NCBI GenBank assembly: GCA_045106335.1
Contig: JBGCEM010000043.1
Location: 1-64,000, forward strand
Length of the DNA stretch: 64,000 bases
Origin: Aliishimia sp045106335
GTDB taxonomy: Bacteria > Pseudomonadota > Alphaproteobacteria > Rhodobacterales > Rhodobacteraceae
Reading direction: 5' to 3'
Positions within the stretch are counted from its first letter, which is position 1; each line of letters begins with the position of its first letter. Under the pieces are notes generated by a model, which made no database searches, had not been told where the DNA came from, and saw only the letters and a list, made by a program, of their open reading frames with translations. This document shows, piece by piece, positions 25,278 to 34,661 of the stretch. The translations under genes were made by a program, and so were the position numbers.

Positions 25278-25733
25278 ATGCTTGATGACGTGGATCGGCG
25301 CATTCTGCGTCAGTGGCAGGCGGCGCCCTCGCTGAGCCCGGCGGAACTGGCGGATCGGGCCGGGGTTTCCGGCGCGCAAGTTTCGCGGCGGCTGGCGCGT
25401 TTGCAGGATCAGGGGGTTATTGAGGCGGTTGCCTGGGATGTCGGCTGGGTCGCTTTGGGATATTCGGTACAGGTATCTTTGCGGGTCACTTTGGACAAAA
25501 CAGCACCGCGCGCGTTTGATGAATTTATCGCAGCGGCACAAAAAATCCCGGAAGTTTTGGAAATCCAGACGTTCTTGGGTCGCGTTGATGTGCGGTTGAA
25601 TTTGATTGCGCGGGATATGGCGGATTACCAAATGATTTACCGCGACCGTGTTCTGACCTTGCCGCATCTTGCGGATATTGAGGCGCTGATGCAGGTGGCG
25701 CGGATCAAGTCGGATGAAACGGTGCCTTTGTGA
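25278..25733 (+). CDS. Lrp/AsnC-family transcriptional regulator (first of pair)
   Basis: A 151-residue regulator with an N-terminal winged HTH (ILRQWQAAPSLSPAELADR, with GVSGAQVSRRLARLQDQGVI) and a C-terminal RAM domain (VLEIQTFLGRVDVRLNLIAR). These proteins sense amino acids and bind as octamers or dimers. It is divergent from ilvC and could regulate it. Its TGA overlaps the GTG start of the next gene (GTGA). Confidence 0.9.
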   Translation: MLDDVDRRILRQWQAAPSLSPAELADRAGVSGAQVSRRLARLQDQGVIEAVAWDVGWVALGYSVQVSLRVTLDKTAPRAFDEFIAAAQKIPEVLEIQTFLGRVDVRLNLIARDMADYQMIYRDRVLTLPHLADIEALMQVARIKSDETVPL

Positions 25734-26185
25734 TTGATTTGGATGCCATAGACCGGGCGCTGGTGTTGGATTTGTCACGCAATGCGGCGCAAAGTGCGGG
25801 GGCGTTGGGGCGCAAGCATGGTTTGTCACAGCCGGCAACGTGGCGTCGGATCAAACGGCTGCAAGAGGCGGGGGTTTTGAAATCCAAGCAGCTGCGTTTG
25901 AATGCGACGAAACTTGGATTTGGGGTGACGGTGTTCTTGGGGGTTAAGCTGGCTACGAAAGGGCGGGTCAGTCTGGAAGATTTCGAACGTGCCGTGGCCG
26001 CGATTCCTGAGGTGCAAACAATAGAGCATGTCTTGGGATTATATGACTACCGCTTGCGGGTGGTTGCGCGCGATTTGCCAGATTTTGAGAGGGTATTGCG
26101 CCGTCGGATTATGACTTTGCCGGGGGCGGGCGAAGTCGAGGCGAATGTGTTGCTGTCGGAGATACGGTTGCCGGGGCCGTTGTGA
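25730..26185 (+). CDS. Lrp/AsnC-family transcriptional regulator (second of pair)
   Basis: Also 151 residues, GTG start at 25730 inside the previous stop. HTH at LVLDLSRNAAQSAGALGRKH with GLSQPATWRRIKRLQEAGVL, RAM domain with VQTIEHVLGLYDYRLRVVAR. The pair is too divergent to be a recent duplication by eye, so a heteromer is possible. It is followed by 172 bases before the aminotransferase gene. Confidence 0.9.
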   Translation: MIDLDAIDRALVLDLSRNAAQSAGALGRKHGLSQPATWRRIKRLQEAGVLKSKQLRLNATKLGFGVTVFLGVKLATKGRVSLEDFERAVAAIPEVQTIEHVLGLYDYRLRVVARDLPDFERVLRRRIMTLPGAGEVEANVLLSEIRLPGPL

Positions 26186-26357
26186 TACCTTTTTGACGAT
26201 CAATGACGCTATCTAGAACGCAAGTTTCCGATAGCTTCCTTAGGCGCTTAAAGAAACTGCAACTTGGGCTCAGATACATCTTTTGTATACAGAAGTAGAC
26301 TTTGCGATCCGACACTCTGCGCTGTAAGGCGGGTGCATTGTTTGTAGGAGACTGTCG

Positions 26358-27485
26358 ATGGCTGCGTTGCTTGATCATATTGATCCGGACGGATTGGAAG
26401 AATTTTCTGTTGTGTTCACGGATCGGTCGTTGAACAGCATGAGCGCTCAGTTTCAAGGCGTGATGCGGGATATTCACGGGATGCTGTGCGACGTCTACCA
26501 TGCGGATGGCGCTGTGATTGTCCCGGGGGGTGGCACATTCGGGATGGAGGCTGTGGCCCGCCAATTTGCGCGTGACGCCAATGTCATGGTGGTGCGTAAT
26601 GGTTGGTTTTCCTATCGGTGGAGCCAGATTATCGAAAGTGGTGATCTGACGAAATCCACGCAGGTCTTGAAGGCGCGCCAAACGGGCAACGCGACGACTT
26701 CGGCTTTTGCGCCGTGTCCGATTGAGGAAGTTGTGCAGACCATCAAGGACACCAAACCTGATGTGGTGTTCGCGCCGCATGTGGAAACCTCGGCGGGGGT
26801 GATTTTGCCGGACTCTTACATCGCGGCGATGGCTGACGCGGCGCATAGTGTTGGGGCTTTGGTTGTTTTAGATTGTATCGCTTCGGGCTGTGCGTGGGTT
26901 GATATGCGCAAGCTGGGTGTGGATGTTTTGATTTCTGCGCCGCAAAAAGGCTGGAGCGCGTCGCCCTGTGCTGGTTTGGTTATGCTGTCGAAACGTGGTT
27001 TGGCCCGGTTGGGTGAGACGACATCAGACAGTTTTGCCGTTGATTTGGGCAAATGGCGCGCGATCATGCAGGCGTATTTGGATGGCGGCCATGCCTATCA
27101 TGCGACGATGCCAACGGATGCCTTGAAGGATTTTCGCGACACGATGCTGGAGACCAAAGAGTTTGGTTTTGACAAGCTTGAAGCCGCACAGTGGGCTTTG
27201 GGCCAGGGTGTGCGCGATATGTTGGCGGCTAAGGGCGTTGTGTCTGTGGCCGCGGATGGGTTTGGCGCACCCGGTGTCGTTGTGAGTTACACGGGCGATC
27301 CCGATATCCAAACAGGCAAACGGTTTGCGGCAGAAGGTATGCAAATTGCAGCTGGGGTTCCGCTGCAATGTGATGAACCAAGTGATTTCCGAACGTTTCG
27401 CATCGGCTTGTTTGGCTTGGATAAATTGTACGACGTAGAGGCAACGCTTGCGCGCTTGGATCGTGTTGTAAGCAAAGTATTGTGA
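26358..27485 (+). CDS. Class V aminotransferase
   Basis: A 375-residue PLP enzyme of the alanine/serine-glyoxylate aminotransferase group. It has a PGGGTFGMEAVARQF substrate loop, VVLDCIASGCAWVDMRKLG with the PLP-binding aspartate, and the Schiff-base lysine in SAPQKGWSASPCAG (about residue 197). The exact amino donor cannot be read. ATG 26358 has AGGAG at SD distance. It is in the same orientation after the Lrp pair, so those regulators may control it. Confidence 0.85.
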   Translation: MAALLDHIDPDGLEEFSVVFTDRSLNSMSAQFQGVMRDIHGMLCDVYHADGAVIVPGGGTFGMEAVARQFARDANVMVVRNGWFSYRWSQIIESGDLTKSTQVLKARQTGNATTSAFAPCPIEEVVQTIKDTKPDVVFAPHVETSAGVILPDSYIAAMADAAHSVGALVVLDCIASGCAWVDMRKLGVDVLISAPQKGWSASPCAGLVMLSKRGLARLGETTSDSFAVDLGKWRAIMQAYLDGGHAYHATMPTDALKDFRDTMLETKEFGFDKLEAAQWALGQGVRDMLAAKGVVSVAADGFGAPGVVVSYTGDPDIQTGKRFAAEGMQIAAGVPLQCDEPSDFRTFRIGLFGLDKLYDVEATLARLDRVVSKVL

Positions 27486-27536
27486 CTGTGGGTTGCGCGT
27501 ATAAGCGCAGCTTTGGCGCGGCAGATTGGGTCGCGC

Positions 27537-28736
27537 TTAACGCACGCCAAGCCCAAGCTGCATAAGCGTTTTGCGCACAGGTGTTAGCCCGTAGATTGCT
27601 TTAAGCCCTGCTGCGCGTGCATCGCGCAGAGGCTGTGCGCTGGCTTGGCTGGCGCGGTTAAGCAGGTCAATGCCTTGAACGCGCAAAGAAATGTCCAGAT
27701 GGCGGGCTTTTTCATATGCGTCAAGCATGTTGGCCGTGCCAAGATCCTGCGGGGAATTCTGGGCCAGTTCCAGCAAGGTCCTCAGATCGCGAAGCGACAT
27801 ATTCAGCCCTTGTGCGCCGATTGGAGGCAGGACATGGGCGGCTTCAGCCATCAAGGCGATACGTTCGCCGGTCAAACGTGCAGCTTTCTGCGAAATAATC
27901 GGCCAAATTGTGCGGCGGGTTGCCAATGTAAGGGGCCCGTAGAGCGCACAACTGCGCATTGTCATTTTGTCTTGGAACGCCACGGAGTCCATCTCGTAAA
28001 GGGCTTGTGCTGTCGGTCCGTCTTCCATCCAAACAATGGCGGATGAGGGGTTGCCTTCAAAGTCAGGCAGCGGGACCAAAGTGAATGGTCCCCCAGATCT
28101 GTGGATCTCGGTCGATACGTTTTCATGTGGGACCGGATGAGTCACTGCGAAAGCCAGGGCTTTTTGTCCGTAGCGTTTTGTTTGCACAGGGATATTTGCG
28201 GTTTTGCGCATTGGTGAGTTACGCCCATCGGCCGCAATCACCAATTTGCAATTGGCTTTGGTTCCATCGCTGAAGCGGACGCGCGCGGAATTGGTGCGGG
28301 TGAACAGGCCAGTGGCTGCGACGCCCAACCGCAAATCGACATTTGGCAAAGCACGAAGCCGCCCCAACAATTCACGGCGCAAGACCCAATTGGGGAAATT
28401 CCAGCCAAAGGGTAGCTCGGACACATCACTGGCTTTAAAATCTTGGGTCACGCGCGCCTGGGGTTCCGGCCCGCCCGCATCGACAATGCGCATGGTTTCC
28501 AATGGCATGCCATGCGGTTCTAGCAGCGGCCAGACACCGGCTGTCGTCAAAATCTCGCGGGCGGGTTGCAACAGGGCCGTACTGCGCAAATCAGATCCGT
28601 CCGCATCGCGTTGCGTCACAGGGATTGCGGGATCAACGCATAACACGTCAAACCCTGCAGTTCCGAAGCCAGCCGCGGCAGATAACCCAGCGATCCCGCC
28701 GCCAGAGATGATGATATCAAACGTGTCTTTGCTCAT
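27537..28736 (-). CDS. UbiH/UbiF/COQ6-type FAD hydroxylase
   Basis: A 399-residue flavin monooxygenase of the ubiquinone-hydroxylase family. It shows the FAD motif IISGGGIAGLSAAAGFGTAG, the RSTALLQPAREIL family block, and ERIALMAEAAHVLPPIGAQG with GLNMSLRD, the second FAD motif with Glu where many members have Asp. It probably hydroxylates a ubiquinone precursor ring; which position is not clear. Confidence 0.88.
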   Translation of the reverse strand: MSKDTFDIIISGGGIAGLSAAAGFGTAGFDVLCVDPAIPVTQRDADGSDLRSTALLQPAREILTTAGVWPLLEPHGMPLETMRIVDAGGPEPQARVTQDFKASDVSELPFGWNFPNWVLRRELLGRLRALPNVDLRLGVAATGLFTRTNSARVRFSDGTKANCKLVIAADGRNSPMRKTANIPVQTKRYGQKALAFAVTHPVPHENVSTEIHRSGGPFTLVPLPDFEGNPSSAIVWMEDGPTAQALYEMDSVAFQDKMTMRSCALYGPLTLATRRTIWPIISQKAARLTGERIALMAEAAHVLPPIGAQGLNMSLRDLRTLLELAQNSPQDLGTANMLDAYEKARHLDISLRVQGIDLLNRASQASAQPLRDARAAGLKAIYGLTPVRKTLMQLGLGVR

Positions 28737-28784
28737 ATCTAGGAAATTAGGTGGGCACCCCTGCGTTGACCAAGCGGCATCCTG

Positions 28785-29435
28785 TCACGCATTCAAAATG
28801 TGACCCAAAAAACCTGTAAGATCCGAGGTGTGATGTTGAATATGGGTTTGCGGGTCTACGGTTTCGGCGACGTGGATGGTCCGCATGCCAAGGTCAAAAG
28901 GAACGCGCAAATTGCGGGGGTCGTCTTCGAACATCGCTGCAGTGCTGGGGCTAAGCCCGTCTGTGCTAAAGACTTTTTGGAAAGCTCCGGCCTCGGGTTT
29001 GGGCAGGTAATCGGCATGCTCGACCCCGTAAACCGCATCAAACAGCCCCGACAGACCCCGCGCCGCCAGAACATTTTCCGCATAAGGCGCACATCCATTG
29101 GTATAAACGATGCATCGTCCGGGCAAGGCTTTGATATGGTTGGCCAGCTGCGGGTCTGGCGAAAGCACACTGAAATCAATAGCGTGCACGTCTTCCAAAT
29201 ACGGTTCCGGATCCACATCATGTTCCCGCATCAATCCGGCCAACGTCGTCCCATGGGTGCGCCAGTACTGCGCGCGCAGCTGATCAGCACGGGCGGCATC
29301 GACGTTTAGCGCTTGCATCACATATTTGATCATGCGGACCTCGATTTGGTCAAATAGGCGCATATGTGGCGGATAAAGCGTGTTGTCGAGGTCAAAGACC
29401 CATGTGCTCACAGTTGAAAAATCAGGATGTTGCAT
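28785..29435 (-). CDS. HAD-family pyrimidine 5'-nucleotidase
   Basis: A 216-residue HAD phosphatase with motif I WVFDLDNTLYPP (nucleophile Asp), motif II YTNG, and motif IV FEDDPRNL, as in SDT1/YjjG-type pyrimidine nucleotidases. The frame opens to 29705, but ATG 29435 (MQHPDFSTV) gives the family N-terminus. The minus strand has no usual Shine-Dalgarno here. Confidence 0.85.
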   Translation of the reverse strand: MQHPDFSTVSTWVFDLDNTLYPPHMRLFDQIEVRMIKYVMQALNVDAARADQLRAQYWRTHGTTLAGLMREHDVDPEPYLEDVHAIDFSVLSPDPQLANHIKALPGRCIVYTNGCAPYAENVLAARGLSGLFDAVYGVEHADYLPKPEAGAFQKVFSTDGLSPSTAAMFEDDPRNLRVPFDLGMRTIHVAETVDPQTHIQHHTSDLTGFLGHILNA

Positions 29436-29574
29436 AGGAGGGATGTAGATGTCGCGGGGCCCGATGGAAAGGGCAGATCGGGGGTTTTGGGAATGCGTCT
29501 GGGGACTTGTGTCAGGTTTGAAAGACAATATGGTAGGTGTCAGGTAAACTGGACATACTGACAAAGGACGACCT

Positions 29575-30228
29575 GTGACGATGATGAAGCCCGCGCCCAC
29601 AGATGCATATTCAATGATTCTGGCGGCGATTGACGAAGGGATGTATAAGCCCGGGGATCGTTTGGTCGAAAGCGAGCTGGCGGACCGGTTTGGTGTGTCG
29701 CGCACGCCGATCCGCGAGGCCTTGCAACGCTTGGAAACGCAATCGCTTTTGGCCCGAGACGGGCGCAGCTTGATCGTCGCATCTTTGGATCACAACCAGA
29801 TGGCTGAATTGTACATCGTGCGGCGCGAGCTGGAAGGGTTGGCGGCGTCTTTAGCGGCCAAACACGCCACCCCGGAAGAGGTAGAATTGCTGCGCGATAT
29901 GGTCACGGCCGATATGCAATTATTGAATGATCCTGCGGCCCTATCCCGCGCAAACAGACGATTTCATCAGCAAATTCATCTGGCCTCACACAATCGGTAT
30001 CTGGTACAACAGCTAGATCTTGTTCACCGCACGATGGCCTTGATGGCGACCACATCTCTGGCCGCAGACGGACGCAGTCAAATTGCGATGAATGAACATG
30101 ACGCGATTGTTTCGGCGATCGAGGCCAAGGACGAGGCCACAGCAGGCGCGGCTTTGCGCGACCATATCTCGGTGGCGTTCATGACGCGGTTGAAACAAGA
30201 TGCCGAGATGCGCCGCGAAGAGGCGTAG
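29575..30228 (+). CDS. GntR-family (FadR-type) regulator
   Basis: A 217-residue regulator with an N-terminal winged HTH (GDRLVESELADRFGVSRTPI, then REALQRLE) and a C-terminal helical FCD ligand domain (ELEGLAASLAAKHATPEEVE, later HDAIVSAIEAKDEATAGAAL). GTG 29575 follows AAGGACG; ATG 29581 is also possible. The divergent partner is the HAD gene. It ends two bases before the convergent glycosyltransferase. Confidence 0.9.
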   Translation: MTMMKPAPTDAYSMILAAIDEGMYKPGDRLVESELADRFGVSRTPIREALQRLETQSLLARDGRSLIVASLDHNQMAELYIVRRELEGLAASLAAKHATPEEVELLRDMVTADMQLLNDPAALSRANRRFHQQIHLASHNRYLVQQLDLVHRTMALMATTSLAADGRSQIAMNEHDAIVSAIEAKDEATAGAALRDHISVAFMTRLKQDAEMRREEA

Positions 30229-30230
30229 GT

Positions 30231-32075
30231 TTACTCGACCCCATGTTCCGTTTTGTCCCAGTAAAAGGGCGAAGTGATGATTTCGTACAGGGCTTTGTAC
30301 ATCGCAATGCAACCCAGTGGGAAATACAGCAACATTGTCGGCGCCCAAGGGATGAGGTGTCGGTGCTGGGGGCCACGCACGGCAATGGCGTGAATGGCAA
30401 TCGAAATCAGCTCGCACACCAGAAAGAACGTCAAAATCCCGAAACTGCCCGCCCAATCGGCGAAGGGGTGGGCAAGCCCGGCGATGATCAACCAAAATGA
30501 CCAGAATACCGGGGCCAAAAAGAACTGCGACAGGGATGCAATAAAGAATATCTGCACACCTAAGAAACGATATAGTCCCAAATCTTTGAGCAGTTTCAGG
30601 GGGGTGCGCATATGCGCGGCCCATGTGAGCGCAAAGCCCTTTAACCAACGTGAGCGTTGACGGACCCAGGGCCAGGGGCGACAATTGGCCTCTTCATAGG
30701 TGACCGTGTCGATCAATTCAGTTCGGTATCCGGCCCGCGCCAAACGCAGCCCCAGATCGGCATCCTCGGTGACGTTATGGGCATCCCATCCCCCCAAATC
30801 CTCTAATACTGATCGGCGGAAGAACAACGTTGTGCCACCCAAAGGAATGACCCAACCCAATCGCGCCAATCCTGCCAAGGTCAGGCGCCACCACGTTGCA
30901 TATTCGATCGTAAAACAGCGCGCCATCCAATTTGCCTTGGCGTTGTAGTAGTCCAATCGACCCTGCAAGCAGACAGTTTCAGACGGGGCCAAGTGGAATT
31001 GCGTCACGACTTTTTCGATTTGATCCGCTTCGGGCGCGTCCTCGGCGTCCCATACCCCAACGATACTTCCGCGGCAAAAATCGAGCGCATAGTTCAATGC
31101 ACGGGGTTTGGTTTTCAATCCAGACCCACGGGGGACCTCGATCACGCGCATCCAAGGTGGCAGATCCGTGCGCGACACTGTGTCTTGGGTGACTGAATCA
31201 TCGGCTTCAAGCACCAAGACCACGTCCAACAGCGCTTTAGGATAGGTCAGTTTAGACAGGCGCGCGATCAACATTTCGGCGATACGGCGTTCGTGCAAGA
31301 GTGGGACCAGCATTGACACTTGCGGCAGGCGTAACGGCTTGATGTCGTCCGGGATACGGTCCAAGCGGTCAGGTTTTGTTAGGGCAGCCATCGCGGAAAT
31401 CGTTTTCATAAAGATCGAAATCGCCAACGTCACAACCGCAAGCCAAGAAAACAGGATCCACACTTGGTTGGGCACAAAAAACAAACCCGCGCAAAGGCAA
31501 AGCAGCAACACGGCCCCCAGCACATTGCGCAGCATAGGTTTTGCATCAAAGCCTCGGCAAGACATATCGCGTGGCACGCGTTTTTCGGCGCGTAAAGCCA
31601 GGGTTGGGCCAAAGAGACGGGCTTGGGCTTTGCGGATGTCGGCAATGTTGCACAGCACAGGTTGCATGACCAAGGTTTCGTCCGCATCCAAGTGCTCAAA
31701 CTGATCCGGGCGCGCTGTTGCTACTAAAAGGATGTCTCCAAATCTACGCCAGGGCACGACACCATGTTGAAAGCACAGATCCGGGGACAGGAATGTTACA
31801 AGGTCAGGCTCAGGCGGGAAGCGCGACAGATCGGCGATGGTGAGACCATGTTGTTCGGCCAATGCGTTGTGTAAATCGCGCGCACGGATCATGCCCTCAT
31901 ATATCAGGATATCGCCCAAAGGCGCATCGGCCTGGCGTTGTAGGTCCAGTCCATGCGCCAATTCTGCATCTGTAAGGCAGCCTTGATCGACCAAGATTTG
32001 GCCAATCGGGCGCGCCGACTTGGGGCGAAAGGTGGGCGCATTGGTTTGGACGCGCTGGGTGGCTTCACGAAACAA
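30231..32075 (-). CDS. Family 2 glycosyltransferase with N-terminal MshEN/GspE-N-like domain
   Basis: A 614-residue membrane protein. The first ~130 residues resemble the GspE/MshEN nucleotide or c-di-GMP-binding domain (RPIGQILVDQGCLTDAELAH and a second copy with LGDILIYEGMIRARDLHNAL). Two helices near residues 180-230 precede a GT-A catalytic domain with DAEDAPEAD, TEDADLGLRL and RQRSRWLKG, the last typical of processive beta-glycan synthases, followed by several C-terminal membrane helices. It may make or export a polysaccharide; product unknown. Confidence 0.85.
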   Translation of the reverse strand: MFREATQRVQTNAPTFRPKSARPIGQILVDQGCLTDAELAHGLDLQRQADAPLGDILIYEGMIRARDLHNALAEQHGLTIADLSRFPPEPDLVTFLSPDLCFQHGVVPWRRFGDILLVATARPDQFEHLDADETLVMQPVLCNIADIRKAQARLFGPTLALRAEKRVPRDMSCRGFDAKPMLRNVLGAVLLLCLCAGLFFVPNQVWILFSWLAVVTLAISIFMKTISAMAALTKPDRLDRIPDDIKPLRLPQVSMLVPLLHERRIAEMLIARLSKLTYPKALLDVVLVLEADDSVTQDTVSRTDLPPWMRVIEVPRGSGLKTKPRALNYALDFCRGSIVGVWDAEDAPEADQIEKVVTQFHLAPSETVCLQGRLDYYNAKANWMARCFTIEYATWWRLTLAGLARLGWVIPLGGTTLFFRRSVLEDLGGWDAHNVTEDADLGLRLARAGYRTELIDTVTYEEANCRPWPWVRQRSRWLKGFALTWAAHMRTPLKLLKDLGLYRFLGVQIFFIASLSQFFLAPVFWSFWLIIAGLAHPFADWAGSFGILTFFLVCELISIAIHAIAVRGPQHRHLIPWAPTMLLYFPLGCIAMYKALYEIITSPFYWDKTEHGVE

Positions 32076-32171
32076 CTGATGACTCCCCGAAGGTACTTCG
32101 GTGTGTCACTTTTGCCCGAACGCGTATTAAGGCGGCGTTAAATTGATCAAATTCGTGTCAATTCGACGCGA

Positions 32172-33320
32172 TTATGCTGCACGTGCCCGCATGGCTTCGG
32201 CAAAGCGTTCGAAAAGGTAGAAACTGTCTTGCGGACCTGGGCTGGCCTCAGGGTGGTACTGCACTGAAAATACAGGCTTATCTGCGACGCGTATACCGCA
32301 GTTTGAACCGTCGAACAGGGAAGTGTGGGTTTGTAAGACCCCAGATGGTAGTGTTTGCGCATCCACCGCAAAGCCATGGTTCATAGACGTAATTTCGACT
32401 GTTCCTGTCTCTAGATCCTTCACGGGATGATTGGCCCCGTGATGGCCGTGATTCATTTTGATCGTTTTGGCACCCAAAGCCAATGCAAGCATTTGATGCC
32501 CAAGGCAAATGCCAAACACCGGGACGTCTTTGTCCAAGACCCCCTTTATCATCGGCACCGCATATTCACCTGTGGCAGCGGGGTCACCAGGGCCGTTGGA
32601 CAGGAACACACCATCGGGTTCATGGGCCAAGACCTCATCCGCGGTGGCGGTGGCCGGCAGGACAGTGACGTCGCAACCGACCGAGGCAAGACAGCGCAGA
32701 ATGTTGCGTTTTGCGCCAAAATCCAACGCGACAACTTTGTATTTGGCAGCGTCTTGCGTTCCGAATCCATCGGGCCAAGCCCAGCGGGTTTCATTCCAAC
32801 GGTAGGATTGTGCGCAGGTGACGTCTTTGGCAAGGTCCATGCCCTCAAGTCCGGAAAAACCACGTGCGGCAGCCACAAGCGCGTCGGTGTCCAACTGACC
32901 GTCAGGGTCGTGGGCTAAAGCGACATGTGGTGCGCCGGCTTGGCGAATGGCACGTGTCAGCCGTCTTGTGTCAATGCCACCAATCGCAATTCGATTGCGC
33001 GCGGCCAACCAGTCAGACAGGGGTTGAGTCGCGCGCCAGTTCGACGGGGTTGTTGGCATCCATTTCACGACCATCCCAGCAGCCACAGGATTGCCCGTTT
33101 CGTCATCATCCGCATTCACACCAACATTGCCGATATGGGGGAAGGTGAAGGTCACGACTTGGCCCGCATAAGACGGATCGGTCATGATTTCCTGGTATCC
33201 TGTCATCGCAGTGTTGAAGCACAGCTCGGCCGTGGTCTGTCCTGGTGCGCCAAATCCAGTGCCAAAGAACAAGGTGCCATCCGCAAGGGCAAGACAGGCG
33301 GTCGGGCGTGAAGAGGACAT
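32172..33320 (-). CDS. carA: Carbamoyl-phosphate synthase small subunit
   Basis: The 382-residue glutaminase chain that supplies ammonia to CarB for arginine and pyrimidine synthesis. It has NTAMTGYQEIMTDPSYAGQ, the class I amidotransferase triad with Cys in GICLGHQMLALALGA and His/Glu in HPEASPGPQD. ATG 33320 with AAAAGG upstream is used; the frame opens to 33371. carB is not in the window. It is divergent from the YqeY-like gene. Confidence 0.95.
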   Translation of the reverse strand: MSSSRPTACLALADGTLFFGTGFGAPGQTTAELCFNTAMTGYQEIMTDPSYAGQVVTFTFPHIGNVGVNADDDETGNPVAAGMVVKWMPTTPSNWRATQPLSDWLAARNRIAIGGIDTRRLTRAIRQAGAPHVALAHDPDGQLDTDALVAAARGFSGLEGMDLAKDVTCAQSYRWNETRWAWPDGFGTQDAAKYKVVALDFGAKRNILRCLASVGCDVTVLPATATADEVLAHEPDGVFLSNGPGDPAATGEYAVPMIKGVLDKDVPVFGICLGHQMLALALGAKTIKMNHGHHGANHPVKDLETGTVEITSMNHGFAVDAQTLPSGVLQTHTSLFDGSNCGIRVADKPVFSVQYHPEASPGPQDSFYLFERFAEAMRARAA

Positions 33321-33516
33321 GAGCAAGACACCTTTTATGCGGACAAATTTCACGATGTCTACAAACAGCACCCCGAGAGGTCAAGGCTTTGATGAAAATG
33401 GTTTTCATTTGTTTTCAGTTAGTTAGGACCTGCATGTTTGGTTGCTCTGTGGTTAAGTTTTCGATATTGTCAAACGTCTGTGGCCCAATTTTGGGCGCTA
33501 TTGCGGGAAAATTTGC

Positions 33517-33981
33517 ATGGTTGAAATTCGCACACGCGTGATGGACGCATTGAAACAGGCGATGAAGGACAAGGATGCGTCGCGTCTGAGCACGCTTCGT
33601 TTGATCAACGCCGCAATCAAAGATAAAGATATCGCCTTGCGTGCCGAAGGTCGTGAGGTCAGGGCGAGTGACGGCGAAGTGCTTGCGATCTTAGGGAAAA
33701 TGACCAAGCAGCGCAGTGAAAGCGCCAAAGCTTACGAAGAGGGTTCGCGTTTAGACTTGGCGGAACGGGAATTGGCCGAGATTGCAATTATTGAGAATTT
33801 CTTGCCGCGTCAGCTCGGCGAAGACGAGGTTGCAAAAGCAGTCGCAACCACAATTGAAGACCTCAAAGCTGAGTCGATCCGAGATATGGGCAAAGTTATG
33901 GGCGCATTAAAAGATCAATATACAGGTCAAATGGATTTTGGCGCAGCGGGGCGAATTGTCAAAGCCCATTTGTGTGGTTGA
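33517..33981 (+). CDS. GatB/YqeY domain protein
   Basis: A 154-residue protein matching YqeY, related to the C-terminal tRNA-binding part of GatB. It shows STLRLINAAIKDKDIALR, the KQRSESAKAYEEGSRLDLAE block and the LPRQLGEDEV segment. Its exact role is not settled, but a tRNA-linked function is likely. It is divergent from carA, as in many alphaproteobacteria. Confidence 0.9.
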   Translation: MVEIRTRVMDALKQAMKDKDASRLSTLRLINAAIKDKDIALRAEGREVRASDGEVLAILGKMTKQRSESAKAYEEGSRLDLAERELAEIAIIENFLPRQLGEDEVAKAVATTIEDLKAESIRDMGKVMGALKDQYTGQMDFGAAGRIVKAHLCG

Positions 33982-34028
33982 TCCTAGGGGTGTTTCGGCG
34001 CAGCGGTTGATCGTCACAGCTTGCCTTG

Positions 34029-34523
34029 TCAATTAGGGACAGGACGCTTTAAGGCGCGTTTAAGGTCGTCGAAAAGGGCAACGCGCTCTTCCTCGGACAG
34101 AAATGCACCAATTTCAACTTCGCGGCCTTTCCCTTTTAGCGTGACGTAATGTGGGACCGGCCCGTCGTCGTCATATTTACACACCTGGGTCCAATAGAGA
34201 TTGCAGTCCCATTCCTGCGTTTTGCCGTCTGGATTGGTGCGCAGCAGATGTGTCTCAACTTCGGACAGGGTCAGAACTTCCAAGATTTGACGGGATTTGT
34301 GGTTCTTTTGCAGCGCGAAATAGATCCCCCAGACGGCCAGCATTAAGAACGGTAATATCCCCCATAGAATGGGCGAACCGAGCAAGGGCAATGTCGGGAT
34401 CAGTATTAAGGTAAATGTTGTTAGAACAAATGCTGCCATCCCGCGTGCTGGCAAGGATTCGTGGGGCCACAGATGCAGCGTTTGAACGGGATCTGATGGG
34501 CGGGTGGTCCAGCGATACGGCAT
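34029..34523 (-). CDS. DUF2244 membrane protein
   Basis: A 164-residue protein with two central membrane helices and the DUF2244 opening MPYRWTTRPSDPVQTLHLWP. The C-terminal soluble part ends EIGAFLSEEERVALFDDLKRAL, typical of the family. Function unknown; the family is often near cytochrome oxidase genes, and ctaD is next here. Confidence 0.85.
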   Translation of the reverse strand: MPYRWTTRPSDPVQTLHLWPHESLPARGMAAFVLTTFTLILIPTLPLLGSPILWGILPFLMLAVWGIYFALQKNHKSRQILEVLTLSEVETHLLRTNPDGKTQEWDCNLYWTQVCKYDDDGPVPHYVTLKGKGREVEIGAFLSEEERVALFDDLKRALKRPVPN

Positions 34524-34611
34524 ATCTGCGCCTAAATGTGCTGTTGTTAGAAACGCGCGCCAAGTCTTGTTGTACCTGGCTAAGATCGATTTTGCAGGTT
34601 CGTACTAAGAG

Positions 34612-34647
34612 AACCAAGGCCCGATAATAGTCCAAAGGGCCTTGGTT
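34612..34647 (-). terminator. Probable ctaD terminator hairpin
   Basis: AACCAAGGCCC (34612-34622) and GGGCCTTGGTT (34637-34647) form a perfect 11-bp stem, 15 bases after the ctaD stop. On the minus strand only a short TCTCTT tract follows, so termination is likely but not textbook. Confidence 0.55.
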
Positions 34648-34661
34648 GAAGTCTTTTACGC

